Of a DNA stretch of 64,000 bases, positions 8,493 through 17,106 are shown piece by piece. Position 1 is the stretch's first letter. Each line of letters starts with the position of its first letter. The notes under the pieces were generated by a model that worked only from the letters and a program-made list of their open reading frames with translations, was not told where the DNA came from and ran no database searches. A program made the translations under genes and the position numbers. Origin of the DNA: Hafnia alvei (GTDB taxonomy: Bacteria > Pseudomonadota > Gammaproteobacteria > Enterobacterales > Enterobacteriaceae); contig NZ_OZ061315.1 in the NCBI RefSeq assembly GCF_964063325.1, forward strand, positions 1,922,001 through 1,986,000, in the 5' to 3' direction.

Positions 8493-9185
8493 TCAGAACA
8501 TAAACAATGCAATCAGTGGTGCAGCCAGCACCATCACCACGCCGGAAAGCATCATTACAAGACTTGCAACCACACCTTCCTGTAGACCTATTTCGTAGGA
8601 TCGTGCCGTACCTCCCCCATGTGAGCCTCCGCCAAATCCGGCGCCCTTCGCTATACCTTCACGAATGGAGAGGCGCAGAAAAAGTACGTCGCCAACTGCC
8701 ATGCCGAATACACCCGTCACCACAACAAACAAGGCGACGAGCTGTGGCTGTCCGCCCAGCGATTTCGCAGCGGCTAATGCAAAGGGGGTGGTAATGGAGC
8801 GCACTGCGAGGCTGCGCTGAATTTCATCCGGTAGCATAAATAGACGTGCTAGCCAAACTGAGCTAGTCACAGCCACCGTGGTTGCCGTAAGCACGCCTGC
8901 AGAGAGCGACATCCAGTGGCGCTTAATCACTCCCAGATTTTCATACACTGGCACTGCGAAAGCGATAGTCGTTGGGCCAAGAAGCCATAGTAACCAGTGC
9001 GTCTCACCAATATAGTTGTGATAAGAGATATGGCCGAAAACAAGCGTCGCAACGAGTAGAATCGGCGTAAGCACTAGTGGCATCAGCGGCATTTTGTGAA
9101 CGCGACGATAAAGTTTTTTGTTGGCAAAGTAGAGAGCCAGCGTGAGAATCAAGCACGCTATGCTGGTATGAAAATTAGTCATCAC
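8493..9185 (-). CDS. LrgB/CidB family membrane protein
   Basis: 230 residues, almost entirely hydrophobic with six or more membrane segments, the usual length of LrgB/YohK proteins. Family marks are TTIAFAVPVYENLGVIKRHW near residue 72, SVAVRSITTPFALAAAKSLG near 127 and GGGSHGGGTARSYEIG near 190. LrgB works with LrgA in control of murein hydrolase activity, or as a pyruvate/organic-acid transporter in some species. It overlaps the upstream lrgA-like gene by four bases (ATGA), so the two are one operon. It lies between att-like sites 1 and 2, which is unusual for this normally core gene pair. Confidence 0.88.
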   Translation of the reverse strand: MMTNFHTSIACLILTLALYFANKKLYRRVHKMPLMPLVLTPILLVATLVFGHISYHNYIGETHWLLWLLGPTTIAFAVPVYENLGVIKRHWMSLSAGVLTATTVAVTSSVWLARLFMLPDEIQRSLAVRSITTPFALAAAKSLGGQPQLVALFVVVTGVFGMAVGDVLFLRLSIREGIAKGAGFGGGSHGGGTARSYEIGLQEGVVASLVMMLSGVVMVLAAPLIALFMF

Positions 9186-9619
9186 GCACCTGCCCGCTCA
9201 ATGCTTGCCTGCTTGCGCGCTTCGCGAGCCCGTTCAAAACGACAAACTTTATCTACAACCAGTGCAGTCGTTCCCAGAACCAGCAGGCTGCTGATGGCAA
9301 TCACCAGAAAAATACGCCATCCATCCACCATCAATAACTGAGTGTAATTCACCACGGCGACCACTGCAGGCACAAAAAATAGCAGCATTTCTGCCAGTAG
9401 CCAGCGAGAACCTACTCGCACCCATTTCAGCGGCACTATATGGCAGGCCAACAATAATAGCAGCAGCAACATACCGACCAGATTGGCAGGCAGTGGCAAA
9501 TGCCACACAACCACCAACCATTCGGAAAAAACAAACAGTCCTGCATACACCATAATCTGAATTGGTACCTGAATACTGCTGACAACAGCAGGTGTAAAAC
9601 GGCTGAACGCCATGTTCAT
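9182..9619 (-). CDS. LrgA/CidA family membrane protein (holin-like)
   Basis: 145 residues with four membrane segments and a basic C-terminal tail (RFERAREARKQASIERAGA), as in CidA/LrgA proteins. The diagnostic stretch LPLPANLVGMLLLLLLLACH and the following LLAEMLLFFVPAVVAVVNY are present. These small holin-like proteins partner with LrgB. The start is ambiguous: the ATG at 9619 and the one at 9613 are both possible and neither has a strong RBS. Sequence differs clearly from E. coli YohJ, so I take it as a paralogue carried on the accessory region. Confidence 0.82.
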   Translation of the reverse strand: MNMAFSRFTPAVVSSIQVPIQIMVYAGLFVFSEWLVVVWHLPLPANLVGMLLLLLLLACHIVPLKWVRVGSRWLLAEMLLFFVPAVVAVVNYTQLLMVDGWRIFLVIAISSLLVLGTTALVVDKVCRFERAREARKQASIERAGA

Positions 9620-9842
9620 GATTCCAGAGGAAATTATAAAGTGCGATTATAAGTTATTATAAAATGTGCTTATAAGTTTTCTGGTCAAGTATTCAAAGAA
9701 TTGGCTAGGTTGTAAGATCACCTTTTTAATCGAGTGGATGAAATGGTTAAAATTGACGTGAAGTATCCATTTTGTGTTGACCTTACTATGAACAACTCTG
9801 GTTTCCGCGATACCGCACGGGCGTTGCATATTAGTGTCATGT
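9620..9842. other. Intergenic DNA upstream of the lrgA-like gene
   Basis: No gene supported. The first hundred bases are AT-rich and should contain the promoter of the lrgA-lrgB pair on the minus strand. A short open frame on that strand (9647-9829) has no family resemblance and is not called. Confidence 0.5.
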
Positions 9843-10074
9843 GAGGGGAGAGAGCATTTTCGTAGATCATCAGATGAGTGGCCGGCGGTAATTCTCTGGG
9901 GCAGATATGGGACTCACTGTGTTTTCATGCATCTTCAATGGCTTTACAACTTTTCCGTCTTGGGGCGTGTGAGCGGCGGAAGATGCGGTAAGTCACTGGT
10001 TTAAAAGGCAGTTCTACTCACTCTTAATCAATTGGCGGGGGGACGAACCCGCCACGACCCACCAACAAATTCAA
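9843..10074 (+). repeat. Att-like site 2: second copy of the 230-bp repeat with tRNA-Lys 3' half
   Basis: Collinear with 7636-7866, including GAGTGGCC.GCGGTAAT, GGAAGATGCGGTAAGT and TTAATCAATTGG...CCCGCCACGACCCACCA. The T-loop is damaged (GGGGGGACGAACCC). Identity to site 1 stops at ACAAATTCAA, just past the CCA, where the integrase fragment begins. That is the expected crossover boundary. Confidence 0.75.
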
Positions 10075-10078
10075 TTAG

Positions 10079-10500
10079 TTACATCACTTCTTTCAGTTCC
10101 ACCATCTCCCCTTGTGTCGTATTTGTGCCGTAAACTCCAAAAACAACGTCGATTTTGTTAGCGTGCTCCGTTAGATGATTAGGTGACAGATGTGCATATC
10201 TGAGAACCATTTCTACAGACTCCCATCCACCCATTTCTTGTAGTGCGGAGATAGGAACGCCAGACTGAACTAACCAACTTGCCCATGCGGAGATCATGAA
10301 AACGTAAGTCTTCTATACCAGCCCTCTTGAGTGCCGATCGCCATGCTTTATTGCTATCGACTCGCATTTTGCGTAACTTCGGAGCAACTTCACCGCTAGG
10401 TCGAATGCGGGAATCCTCATGTACGAATACCCACCTGTGATATTTACCAATCTGACAATCAGTATCAGCTAGGGCTGGTGTTGAGTGCTGTAGTGCTAGT
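10079..10500 (-). pseudogene. Phage tyrosine integrase, 3' fragment with frameshift
   Basis: Only the C-terminal catalytic part remains. One frame gives YHRWVFVHEDSRIRPSGE, then RVDSNKAWRSALKRAG and DLRFHDLR. The next frame continues WASWLVQSGVPISALQEMGG and RYAHLSPNHL. The break near 10288 looks like a five-base loss in the HxxR box: FHDLR should be followed by HTWASW, but only the TGGGCAAGT part follows. The second catalytic His/Arg box is thus destroyed, and a TAA lies upstream at about 10501. The gene's 3' end abuts att-like site 2, as in an integrated element. It cannot encode an active recombinase. Confidence 0.85.
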
Positions 10501-10561
10501 TATTACAACAGGGTATCTTTTATGGGGGCAGTGTTCATAAATAAACTCAATAACAGCAATA

Positions 10562-10614
10562 ATCCAAATTTATTTGATGGTTGCCATGTGACAACCATTA
10601 AATTAAATTTGGAT
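10562..10614 (-). terminator. Long AT-rich hairpin after the first acyltransferase gene
   Basis: ATCCAAATTT...ATGGTTG (10562-10583) pairs with CAACCAT...AAATTTGGAT (10592-10614), about twenty pairs with a few mismatches and an eight-base loop. It lies just after the stop at 10620 on the minus strand. It is probably the transcript end, though no clean T-run follows. Confidence 0.55.
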
Positions 10615-10619
10615 AAAAA

Positions 10620-11702
10620 CTACTTTGTTAATATATTTAAACTGTTTCTTTTTGCTATCTTCATAAACGGTACCTCTATATATTTATTTGTAATATGCGA
10701 TGTAATAATAGTAACGATAATCGCGCTTATAATAAATGTGTTATTAATAAATATATTTCCAAAGTCAATTACTCTGGCGCTCCCTTCATAATGGCTGAAA
10801 TTCACACCAACAGCTTTACCGATTAATATTGATAATAAGACAAATGCATATAATACAAGTGCATGAGTTAAATAGATTGAATAAGAAAGTTTTCCTATGT
10901 ATTTTAAAAGTCTGTTTATTATTATCTTTGAAATAATCCCAGCATCATGACTAAATACTACTATTGTAATGAGGAAACTAGCGGCCACACAAAAGTATTT
11001 GTAACTATAATCCTGACTAACAGCAAAATAACAAATTATTATCATAGGCAGTTCCATATATGGCAACGCTCTAATCTTATCTCTGAAATAAAATGCTAAT
11101 GCACCCAAAGGGATACCAGTCATGCCTCTAATTATGTCATTTGGATATGATGCTCCGTGTTGATAAAGCGATATGGGAATTGAAAATAATAAAAAGGCAA
11201 ACGATGATGACTTATAAAATTTCCCTGAAATCAGGATCCACAAAATAATGTACATATAAAATTCAATGCTTATACTCCATGATGGATAAAGGAATCCATC
11301 ACTTTTTACCCACGAAAACCACGCCTGAGTTAAAGTGTAATAATAAGGTATAAACTCAGGGGACGAACCTCCGGTGAGTGGAGTAGCCCCAAATTCGATG
11401 CCTAGTTTCTTATGGGCTATGTATTTTAAAATTTCAGTTAAAATTGATATTGTCATTAATATGAAAAAAAGAGGGTATATTCTAAAGAAACGACTTGTTA
11501 TGTATTCCTTGAATGTGTTAGAGCTATTTGTGTATTTCATTGCTATAACAAAACCACTTAGGATAAAAAAGAAATCTACAAATATAAATGCATTTCTTGA
11601 AATTGATAACTCAGTAATCGTGCCTGATACTCTTATATGAAAAAACATTACTAAGATTGCGCAAATACCTCTAAAAATGTCTAAGGATTCAATTCTTTTC
11701 AT
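10620..11702 (-). CDS. Membrane acyltransferase (acyltransferase 3 family), no SGNH domain
   Basis: About 360 residues from the ATG at 11702 (MKRIESLDIFRGICAILVM); a TTG 19 codons upstream extends the frame but gives an unusual N-terminus. It has about ten membrane segments. Family marks are RIESLDIFRG, the catalytic-type His in MFFHIRVSG, and DFFFILSGFVIAMKY. Such proteins move acetyl or other acyl groups across the inner membrane onto sugars, often O-antigen or exopolysaccharide. The coding DNA is strikingly AT-rich compared with the core genes, a sign of transfer. It is the first of three tandem minus-strand acyltransferases between att-like sites 2 and 3, a typical lysogenic-conversion cargo. 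The substrate is unknown. Confidence 0.85.
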   Translation of the reverse strand: MKRIESLDIFRGICAILVMFFHIRVSGTITELSISRNAFIFVDFFFILSGFVIAMKYTNSSNTFKEYITSRFFRIYPLFFILMTISILTEILKYIAHKKLGIEFGATPLTGGSSPEFIPYYYTLTQAWFSWVKSDGFLYPSWSISIEFYMYIILWILISGKFYKSSSFAFLLFSIPISLYQHGASYPNDIIRGMTGIPLGALAFYFRDKIRALPYMELPMIIICYFAVSQDYSYKYFCVAASFLITIVVFSHDAGIISKIIINRLLKYIGKLSYSIYLTHALVLYAFVLLSILIGKAVGVNFSHYEGSARVIDFGNIFINNTFIISAIIVTIITSHITNKYIEVPFMKIAKRNSLNILTK

Positions 11703-11870
11703 TTTAAAATGCCAGTCTATTTTAATTAATGGTGATGCACATGACTTGCCAAGAAGCAAACTATAAGGCTAGTCTGCTAGTGAAATTACTATGCAAATAC
11801 AAATGATCTCTGTAATAGATAGTAGTCTGTTAGCCCTGAGGAAAACATACTATGCTAGTGTAGCACTTGA

Positions 11871-11898
11871 GAGGCATGTGATCAGCTATTGAACGCAT
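11871..11898 (-). promoter_or_regulatory. Shared upstream element, copy 1 (acyltransferase gene 1)
   Basis: A 28-base block with core TGATCAGCTATTGA(A/T)CGCAT that recurs at 14401-14427 before acyltransferase gene 2. The core has partial dyad symmetry (GATCA, five bases, TGATC in copy 2). Presence upstream of two similar genes suggests a shared operator, or duplication of a whole gene unit. Confidence 0.5.
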
Positions 11899-12457
11899 GC
11901 TTTCTTTGTTAGTGAGAGTACTATTGTGCGATAAATGAATTAGCTTAAACTAGCAGCTACGTTATTAAAGGCGTATACCATTAGTCACCATTTTCTATCG
12001 TTCTAAATTTACTTTTCGTGGCTAGCAACTCAATAGTTGTAGCTATCCAGTTGTTGTAGATGATTACCTTAACTTTGTAGCTGGCATCTACTAGTGTGGT
12101 AGAGGATAGGAAAAATTATTTTTAGTCGATGGGTTTTCTTTTTGGTTGAAGCAGTAATTCTCAATTTTTTGTGCACTTATCCTTTCCTACGATTTTTGTA
12201 TTGCGACCTACGCTCTGTTCTATTAAGTCTTAGTCAAGAAAGCAAGCGTTCTGCCTTTAGTGACAGACGGGTTTGTGGGGTGATCAAGATAGTCGTAAAT
12301 TTAAGGTTAATTTCCATTTTTGTGTTATTAGGCGGGGCTGGTGGTATGTGCTAGCCGAAAGTCGTGGCATTTTTTGCAAAGGTATTATAAGAAAGCACAA
12401 AAGGGTCTTCAGGTAAGAGTTTACTCAAAAAATTTAGCAATGACGTAACTTTTTTGG

Positions 12458-12493
12458 CTAGATAGACATGGTTATGAATCCATGCCTATCTAG
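12458..12493 (-). terminator. Hairpin after acyltransferase gene 2
   Basis: CTAGATAG.CATGG (12458-12471) pairs with CCATG.CTATCTAG (12480-12493) around TTATGAAT, 13 pairs with one mismatch. It lies six bases past the stop of the gene. In the direction of transcription it is followed by A rather than T, so it may protect the mRNA end rather than terminate. Confidence 0.5.
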
Positions 12494-12498
12494 TATTA

Positions 12499-14358
12499 TT
12501 AATTTTTCATTGCATTTATTATATATTGAGTGTACTTATTGGCACCATATTTAGTTAAATGCGGTCTGATAATCACTGGCTCGCCATTTTCAATAATTGT
12601 GCAACTATCGTTTTTGCACTGTTCATCTTTGATAGATATAAACTTAACGTTGTGATATTTTTCTGTAACTCTTGATAAAAGAGCATCTAAATTTACTTTT
12701 GACTTCGTCAGATCCCTCGAACTACTCTCTGATACTGGGCATTTTCCTGAACTTAGCATATTGGATATAAAATTTGATTTTAATCCAATATTATTTAAGA
12801 TGCATGTATAAGGGTTGTAACTAGGCTGGTGATATGTTCCGATAATGTAAATTCTTCTATTCTTGTTTATTGATGCGAGCTCTGATATAAAAGTCTCTAC
12901 TTCTTTTTTTGCATCATCATATCCAAGTTCACCTAAATAAATATCCCATGACTGTGATATTAATAATGGCGTATTTGTATCGCTCGTTAGTTTTTTCTTT
13001 AGTAAAAATTTCATTCGTTGGCAGCTAGGACTGCCAACATATTTTGATGATAGCATCGATACATTGCAAGATTCGTTTGCATATACATCAAAGCTAATCC
13101 CACGTTGTTCCATGGCTTTGACATACATCAGCGCGTAGCTATCTCCGGTTAATATATACTGTGGAGAACCATTTGCATGATTTATCTCAATTGGATTGTT
13201 TTGGATATTCCTGTATTGCATCCAAGGATTATAATATAAGTTATAATCACTCGCTCTCTCCTGCGCTTTTTTATCAACCCTAGATCCTATTCCATCTATT
13301 GATACAACCTGACAAGCAGCAATTACTATAATATAGAAAGGGAGTATATGTATAATCTTAGCTCTTCTTTTTTCAATAAGATGGTAAGATATAAATGATA
13401 GTATGAATGTGATAATAATAAATGATGGGAATGATAATACTTCATTTAGTTTTCTAGCGAAAACTAATACTGGCCAATGGAAAAGATATAACGAGTAAGA
13501 CAAGCTTCCAACTTTCTGTGAAAAATAATTACCTAGAAGCCATTCTTTATCGTTTCTTATAGAGAGAACTAATGCTGTAAATATCACTGGTAATGCGGCG
13601 TAAAAGCTAGGCCATGGCGTTTTACTGCTGAAAATCCAAATTGAAGATAACACTATAAAAATAGACGAATAAAAAACAATCCGTTTTATTTTTACTGAGG
13701 CTTTCAATGGGAATAGATAAGCTAGACCCCCGGCCATCATTTCCCAGCCTCTTGTGTGAATCATAAAATAAGATTCACTTGCGTTAGTTTTTGTTATGTA
13801 ACATGAAAGAATAAGAGATACCAAAAACAATGAAAGTATAAAATGTTTTAAATGGGTTTTTCCAATGAAAATAGAGGCCAGCAAAACTATTACAGGATAG
13901 ATAATGTAGAACTGCCACTCAACAGAAAGAGACCAAGTATGAAGCAAAAACTTTTCCAATGAATCAACATCAAAATAACCTGATTCACTAAAATAAGTTA
14001 TATTTGATATAAATAGCAATGAGTCTCTAGCATGTTTTCCTATTTTTTGATAGTCATATGGTTCAATTATAAAATAGGCGATAAAAACAACTATTGAAAC
14101 CATTAAAGTTAGCGCTGGTATAATTCTTTTGCACCTTGCTGCATAGAATTTTATAAGAGAAAAACTCCCACTATCAATCCCTCTGTAAATTATTGATGTC
14201 ATCAAATAACCAGAGATAGCGAAAAATATATCTACACCAACAAACCCAGCAGGCATCCATGTAGGATTGAAATGAAATACCATTACGGCGATGACAGCTA
14301 AAGCCCTGAGACCGTTAATGTCATACCTGAAGTTACTGCTTAATTTTTCCATTTTCAT
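12499..14358 (-). CDS. Acyltransferase 3 - SGNH fusion (OafB-type O-antigen acetylase)
   Basis: 619 residues. The N-terminal 340 residues are an acyltransferase 3 membrane domain: FRYDINGLRALAVIAVMVFH, GFVGVDIFFAISGYLM, and LLHTWSLSVEWQFYIIYP, with about ten membrane segments. The C-terminal 240 residues are a periplasmic SGNH-like domain with block I ILTGDSYALMYVK. This architecture belongs to OafB/Oac-type enzymes that O-acetylate O-antigen sugars. The usual DxxH of block V is altered: the motif reads IIRPHLTKYGAN, so His is kept but the Asp is not at its normal place, and block I has Tyr where GDSH is common. Substrate or activity may differ. AT-rich codon use marks it as acquired. Confidence 0.85.
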   Translation of the reverse strand: MKMEKLSSNFRYDINGLRALAVIAVMVFHFNPTWMPAGFVGVDIFFAISGYLMTSIIYRGIDSGSFSLIKFYAARCKRIIPALTLMVSIVVFIAYFIIEPYDYQKIGKHARDSLLFISNITYFSESGYFDVDSLEKFLLHTWSLSVEWQFYIIYPVIVLLASIFIGKTHLKHFILSLFLVSLILSCYITKTNASESYFMIHTRGWEMMAGGLAYLFPLKASVKIKRIVFYSSIFIVLSSIWIFSSKTPWPSFYAALPVIFTALVLSIRNDKEWLLGNYFSQKVGSLSYSLYLFHWPVLVFARKLNEVLSFPSFIIITFILSFISYHLIEKRRAKIIHILPFYIIVIAACQVVSIDGIGSRVDKKAQERASDYNLYYNPWMQYRNIQNNPIEINHANGSPQYILTGDSYALMYVKAMEQRGISFDVYANESCNVSMLSSKYVGSPSCQRMKFLLKKKLTSDTNTPLLISQSWDIYLGELGYDDAKKEVETFISELASINKNRRIYIIGTYHQPSYNPYTCILNNIGLKSNFISNMLSSGKCPVSESSSRDLTKSKVNLDALLSRVTEKYHNVKFISIKDEQCKNDSCTIIENGEPVIIRPHLTKYGANKYTQYIINAMKN

Positions 14359-14400
14359 ATAAATTATATAGTTAGAATTACCATAAGTTTATCATCTGGA

Positions 14401-14427
14401 GAGCATCTGATCAGCTATTGATCGCAT
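14401..14427 (-). promoter_or_regulatory. Shared upstream element, copy 2 (acyltransferase gene 2)
   Basis: GAGCATCTGATCAGCTATTG then ATCGCAT, 43 bases before the start of the gene; it matches 11871-11898. The GATCA / TGATC arms give a dyad. I see no copy before the third acyltransferase gene. Confidence 0.5.
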
Positions 14428-14787
14428 AGAACCCTCAGTAATTAGGGTGTCATCGTGTGAATTGTTTATGTTTGGCTGTTTATTTACAAATTTTTATTTC
14501 CTTTAAAGGCTCTCCATCCTCTTGAGTCAGACTATATCGATAAGCCTATAAGTTTTGATTAAGTGTATTGCTCTAGCACTGATGTACTCAAAGGTGTTCT
14601 ACTTGTTATAGATAGTTTAAGAAAACTGGTTTCGCATCTCTTTGAATACTGGTTTTGGGGTTTAGAGTTCACAAAGCTTAGTAAAACAGATAAAAGCATC
14701 ACTACCAGCCCTTTCCTAGTGATGCCAATATACATGGAGATATAAATGACCGCGCAATCACTGAGCTGTAGCCATCATTTTTACATT
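14428..14787. other. AT-rich intergenic region between acyltransferase genes 2 and 3
   Basis: No gene supported. The end nearest gene 2 should hold that gene's minus-strand promoter. The other end holds a terminator hairpin for gene 3 (14696-14725). A 60-codon frame on the plus strand has no family resemblance. Confidence 0.5.
14696..14725 (-). terminator. Terminator after acyltransferase gene 3
   Basis: GCATCACTA (14696-14704) and TAGTGATGC (14717-14725) form nine perfect pairs around a 12-base loop. On the minus strand the stem is followed by TTTTA. It lies 60 bases beyond the stop of the split acyltransferase gene, in the right direction. Confidence 0.75.
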
Positions 14788-16577
14788 TTATATATGTGGT
14801 ATTATTTTATCTGCTCCATATTGTGTAAAATGATCTTTATCGAACATGAAAGGGATCCCTGATTTTGATATCATTTCGTTTTCGTTAAACAACTCGTAGA
14901 CATTAATATACGGAATCCCTTCCTCTTTTGAATAGTTAGCTAAAAGGTCATTGAAATCCGTTGTTTTTTTATCGATGTGAAGCTTGTATTCAGTGGGGTC
15001 GCTTTTTATCGCTACCTGATAAAATGGCGATTTAAAAACTGGTGTTTGACCAATGATGGATAAATTATCAGTGATAGGTTTAAATTTTTGAGTAATTAAT
15101 GATATACCAACTTTGGCATCGTGAGGCCCTGCAGTTAACCAATAAGCCGAGACAATAACCTTATCGAATTTTTTGTCTTCAATATAAGTATCATAAATGT
15201 AATTCATCATATCAGTGCATCTGCTGGCACCTAGCGAGTTGGGCCAAGGATGACATCCAGATGCGGTAGCTTGAATAATGTTATATCCGGGATAGAGGTT
15301 TTTAATTGCTAGCGAGTATTGTGCCGCATGGCTATCACCAATGAGAAGTATGTTCTTCTTGTTAGGTTCATATTTTAAGCATCCATCCTTATCGAAATCA
15401 TCAAATGATTTGTTAACACTTGTCAAAAAACATAAATGGGGTTTAGCTCCAAATTGTTTTTCTGATTGAGGAGAACCACCATAATTTTTATACGAGTATA
15501 ACTTTTCAATTTTTTTATTCATAAAGTAGTTGGCTGGAGCTGCTAATGAATAAAATACTATAGGCGCTATAACTAAAATCTTAGTGTTATCTCCGTTGAA
15601 TCTTTCAAGGAATCGGTGAGACAAATGGGCTAAAACAAACGAAGCGAGAATTGATAGCGTTATAGTTTGTGGGCTAAATTCAATTTCATTATTTACTAAA
15701 TAATAGAATACAATCCAATGCCAAAGATATAGAGAGTAAGATATTGTGCCAATGTATTGAAAAATAAAATTCTTAAGTAGACTTTTCGAATTATCTACTT
15801 GTGAGTAGATAATAAGACCAGCACCAAGAACTGGCAACGCTGTTCTGATATCAGGCCAGTTTTGTGGGTTTGCTAAGAAAAATAATGAATAAAATATTAA
15901 TATAAGTCCAGAGATCTCAATTACTCTTGGGTTTAGTTTTTTTGTTGCGGCAATAGTGAAATTAAAGCCCCAAACAATAACTCCCAAGACCTGCTAGCAA
16001 TTCCATAAAACGACGTATTTTTATCCTCACTATAAAAGTATAGGCAGAAATACAATGATATTGTGAAAAGAACAATGTAAAGTGCAATTAAACTACGTTT
16101 CCCAAATATTTTAAAGTACAAGAAGGTAAGTATTGGGAATAGTATGTAAAACTGCCATTCAACAGATAACGACCAAGTGTGTAGCAACCATCTGCTATCT
16201 GAAGATACATCAAAATATCCGGAATTGTACATGTAGAAAATATTTGATATGAACAAAAGCGCATATTTTGACTCATTGAAAAAATCAGTCGATATAAATG
16301 GAGAACCAGTAAAGTATAAAAACAGATATGTTATTGCGATTGTTGAAAATAATGCTGGATATATTCTCGAAAATCTGCTTTTGTAAAAAGAATATATCCC
16401 AATAAGCCCTGTGTCTAATTTTTTTAGATATATTTTAGACATGAGAAATCCAGAAATAACAAAGAATATATCAACGCCAGAAAATCCACCGTTCAATAAT
16501 GGTACTTTAAAATGAAATAAAACAACCATCATTACAGCTAAGCAGCGTAGTCCATTTATATCATATCTGAAATTCAT
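14788..16577 (-). pseudogene. Acyltransferase 3 - SGNH fusion split by a -1 frameshift at an A7 tract
   Basis: Two overlapping frames together encode one OafB-type enzyme of about 595 residues. Frame one (16577 to 15933, 214 residues) carries FRYDINGLRCLAVMMVVLFH, GFSGVDIFFVISGFLM and LLHTWSLSVEWQFYILFP, and stops just after LLPQQKN. Frame two continues LNPRVIEISGLILIFYS, then the SGNH domain with LLIGDSHAAQYS and a good block V, FDKDHFTQYGA. The switch falls on CAACAAAAAAACTAA: the heptamer A AAA AAC (15942 to 15936) stands in the zero frame immediately before the stop, and a -1 slip there restores the full protein. It may be phase-variable, translationally slippery or simply mutated. The domains themselves look intact and conserved. 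Confidence 0.8.
15936..15943 (-). other. A7 tract / slippery heptamer A AAA AAC at the frame junction
   Basis: Seven T on the plus strand (15937-15943) are read as seven A followed by C in the gene. The zero-frame codons are CAA AAA AAC followed by TAA (15935-15933), the classic layout for -1 slippage. One A lost or gained by replication slippage would also change the frame. Confidence 0.75.
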
Positions 16578-16605
16578 CTTTGTCTCGTTTAATCAACCAA
16601 TAAAA

Positions 16606-16629
16606 AAGTAGCACCAAAAAATGCTACTT
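16606..16629 (-). terminator. Minus-strand terminator upstream of acyltransferase gene 3
   Basis: AAGTAGCA (16606-16613) pairs with TGCTACTT (16622-16629) across an eight-base loop. On the minus strand the stem runs into TTTTTTA. It would stop transcripts coming from the att3 side before the acyltransferase gene, which must then have its own promoter in the last 30 bases or rely on read-through. Confidence 0.65.
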
Positions 16630-16765
16630 GAACTAAACCAATAAATAAACCAAAAGGCGAGCGATATTTTATCAGTATCGTAACCATATATCCACAAGCA
16701 GATAGTTGTATAAATATTCACTGATTAAATTATTTGTTCAATATATGAACTGAAGTCGCCCTGTT

Positions 16766-16935
16766 TACGGGAGTGTGGTCGTTGCTGGGGCGTCCTGTGC
16801 CGATTGTTATTGAAACTACAGCCATTTAGCTCATGCTGAAAACTACAATGACGTGAAGTTTGTTGCTGAAGATGGAGGATTCGATGCATGTGGCTAATGA
16901 CATATCGGTGAGCATGTTTGATCCTAACTCGTGTA
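16766..16935 (+). pseudogene. Highly decayed UmuD-like 3' fragment
   Basis: Fragments in shifting frames recall the piece at 7447-7635: RPVPIV, then ENYNDVKFVAEDGGFDA, then VSMFDPNSC (compare PVPCL, ENYDDVTFADEETGFE, MSEFDDNPC). Stops and indels interrupt it. It stands before the third att-like site just as the first fragment does before site 1. Confidence 0.4.
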
Positions 16936-17106
16936 TGTGGGGTAACGAGGACAATCGTTGAGCACTCGATAGTCGGCTAGGCTTCGGCAATTCTCTGTGT
17001 TGTTTCTGTGTAGCGGCTGTTGGATATGACAAATAATTAGTATGGTATGACGCCGCGAGAATGCAGTAGCTGTCTTTAGAATTAATCGGGCATTAGCTTT
17101 TGGCTA

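Larger units (their letters stand above)
11760..12498. other. AT-rich intergenic region between acyltransferase genes 1 and 2
   Basis: No convincing gene; the 70-codon frame at 12142-12354 has no RBS or family resemblance. Several short words recur (CTAGTGTAG, GCTAGTG, ACTAGTG). It contains one copy of the shared upstream element (11871) and a hairpin at 12458-12493. Confidence 0.55.

Noticed and set aside
12142..12354. 70-codon open frame
   Set aside because: No RBS, no family resemblance, in AT-rich spacer between acyltransferase genes.
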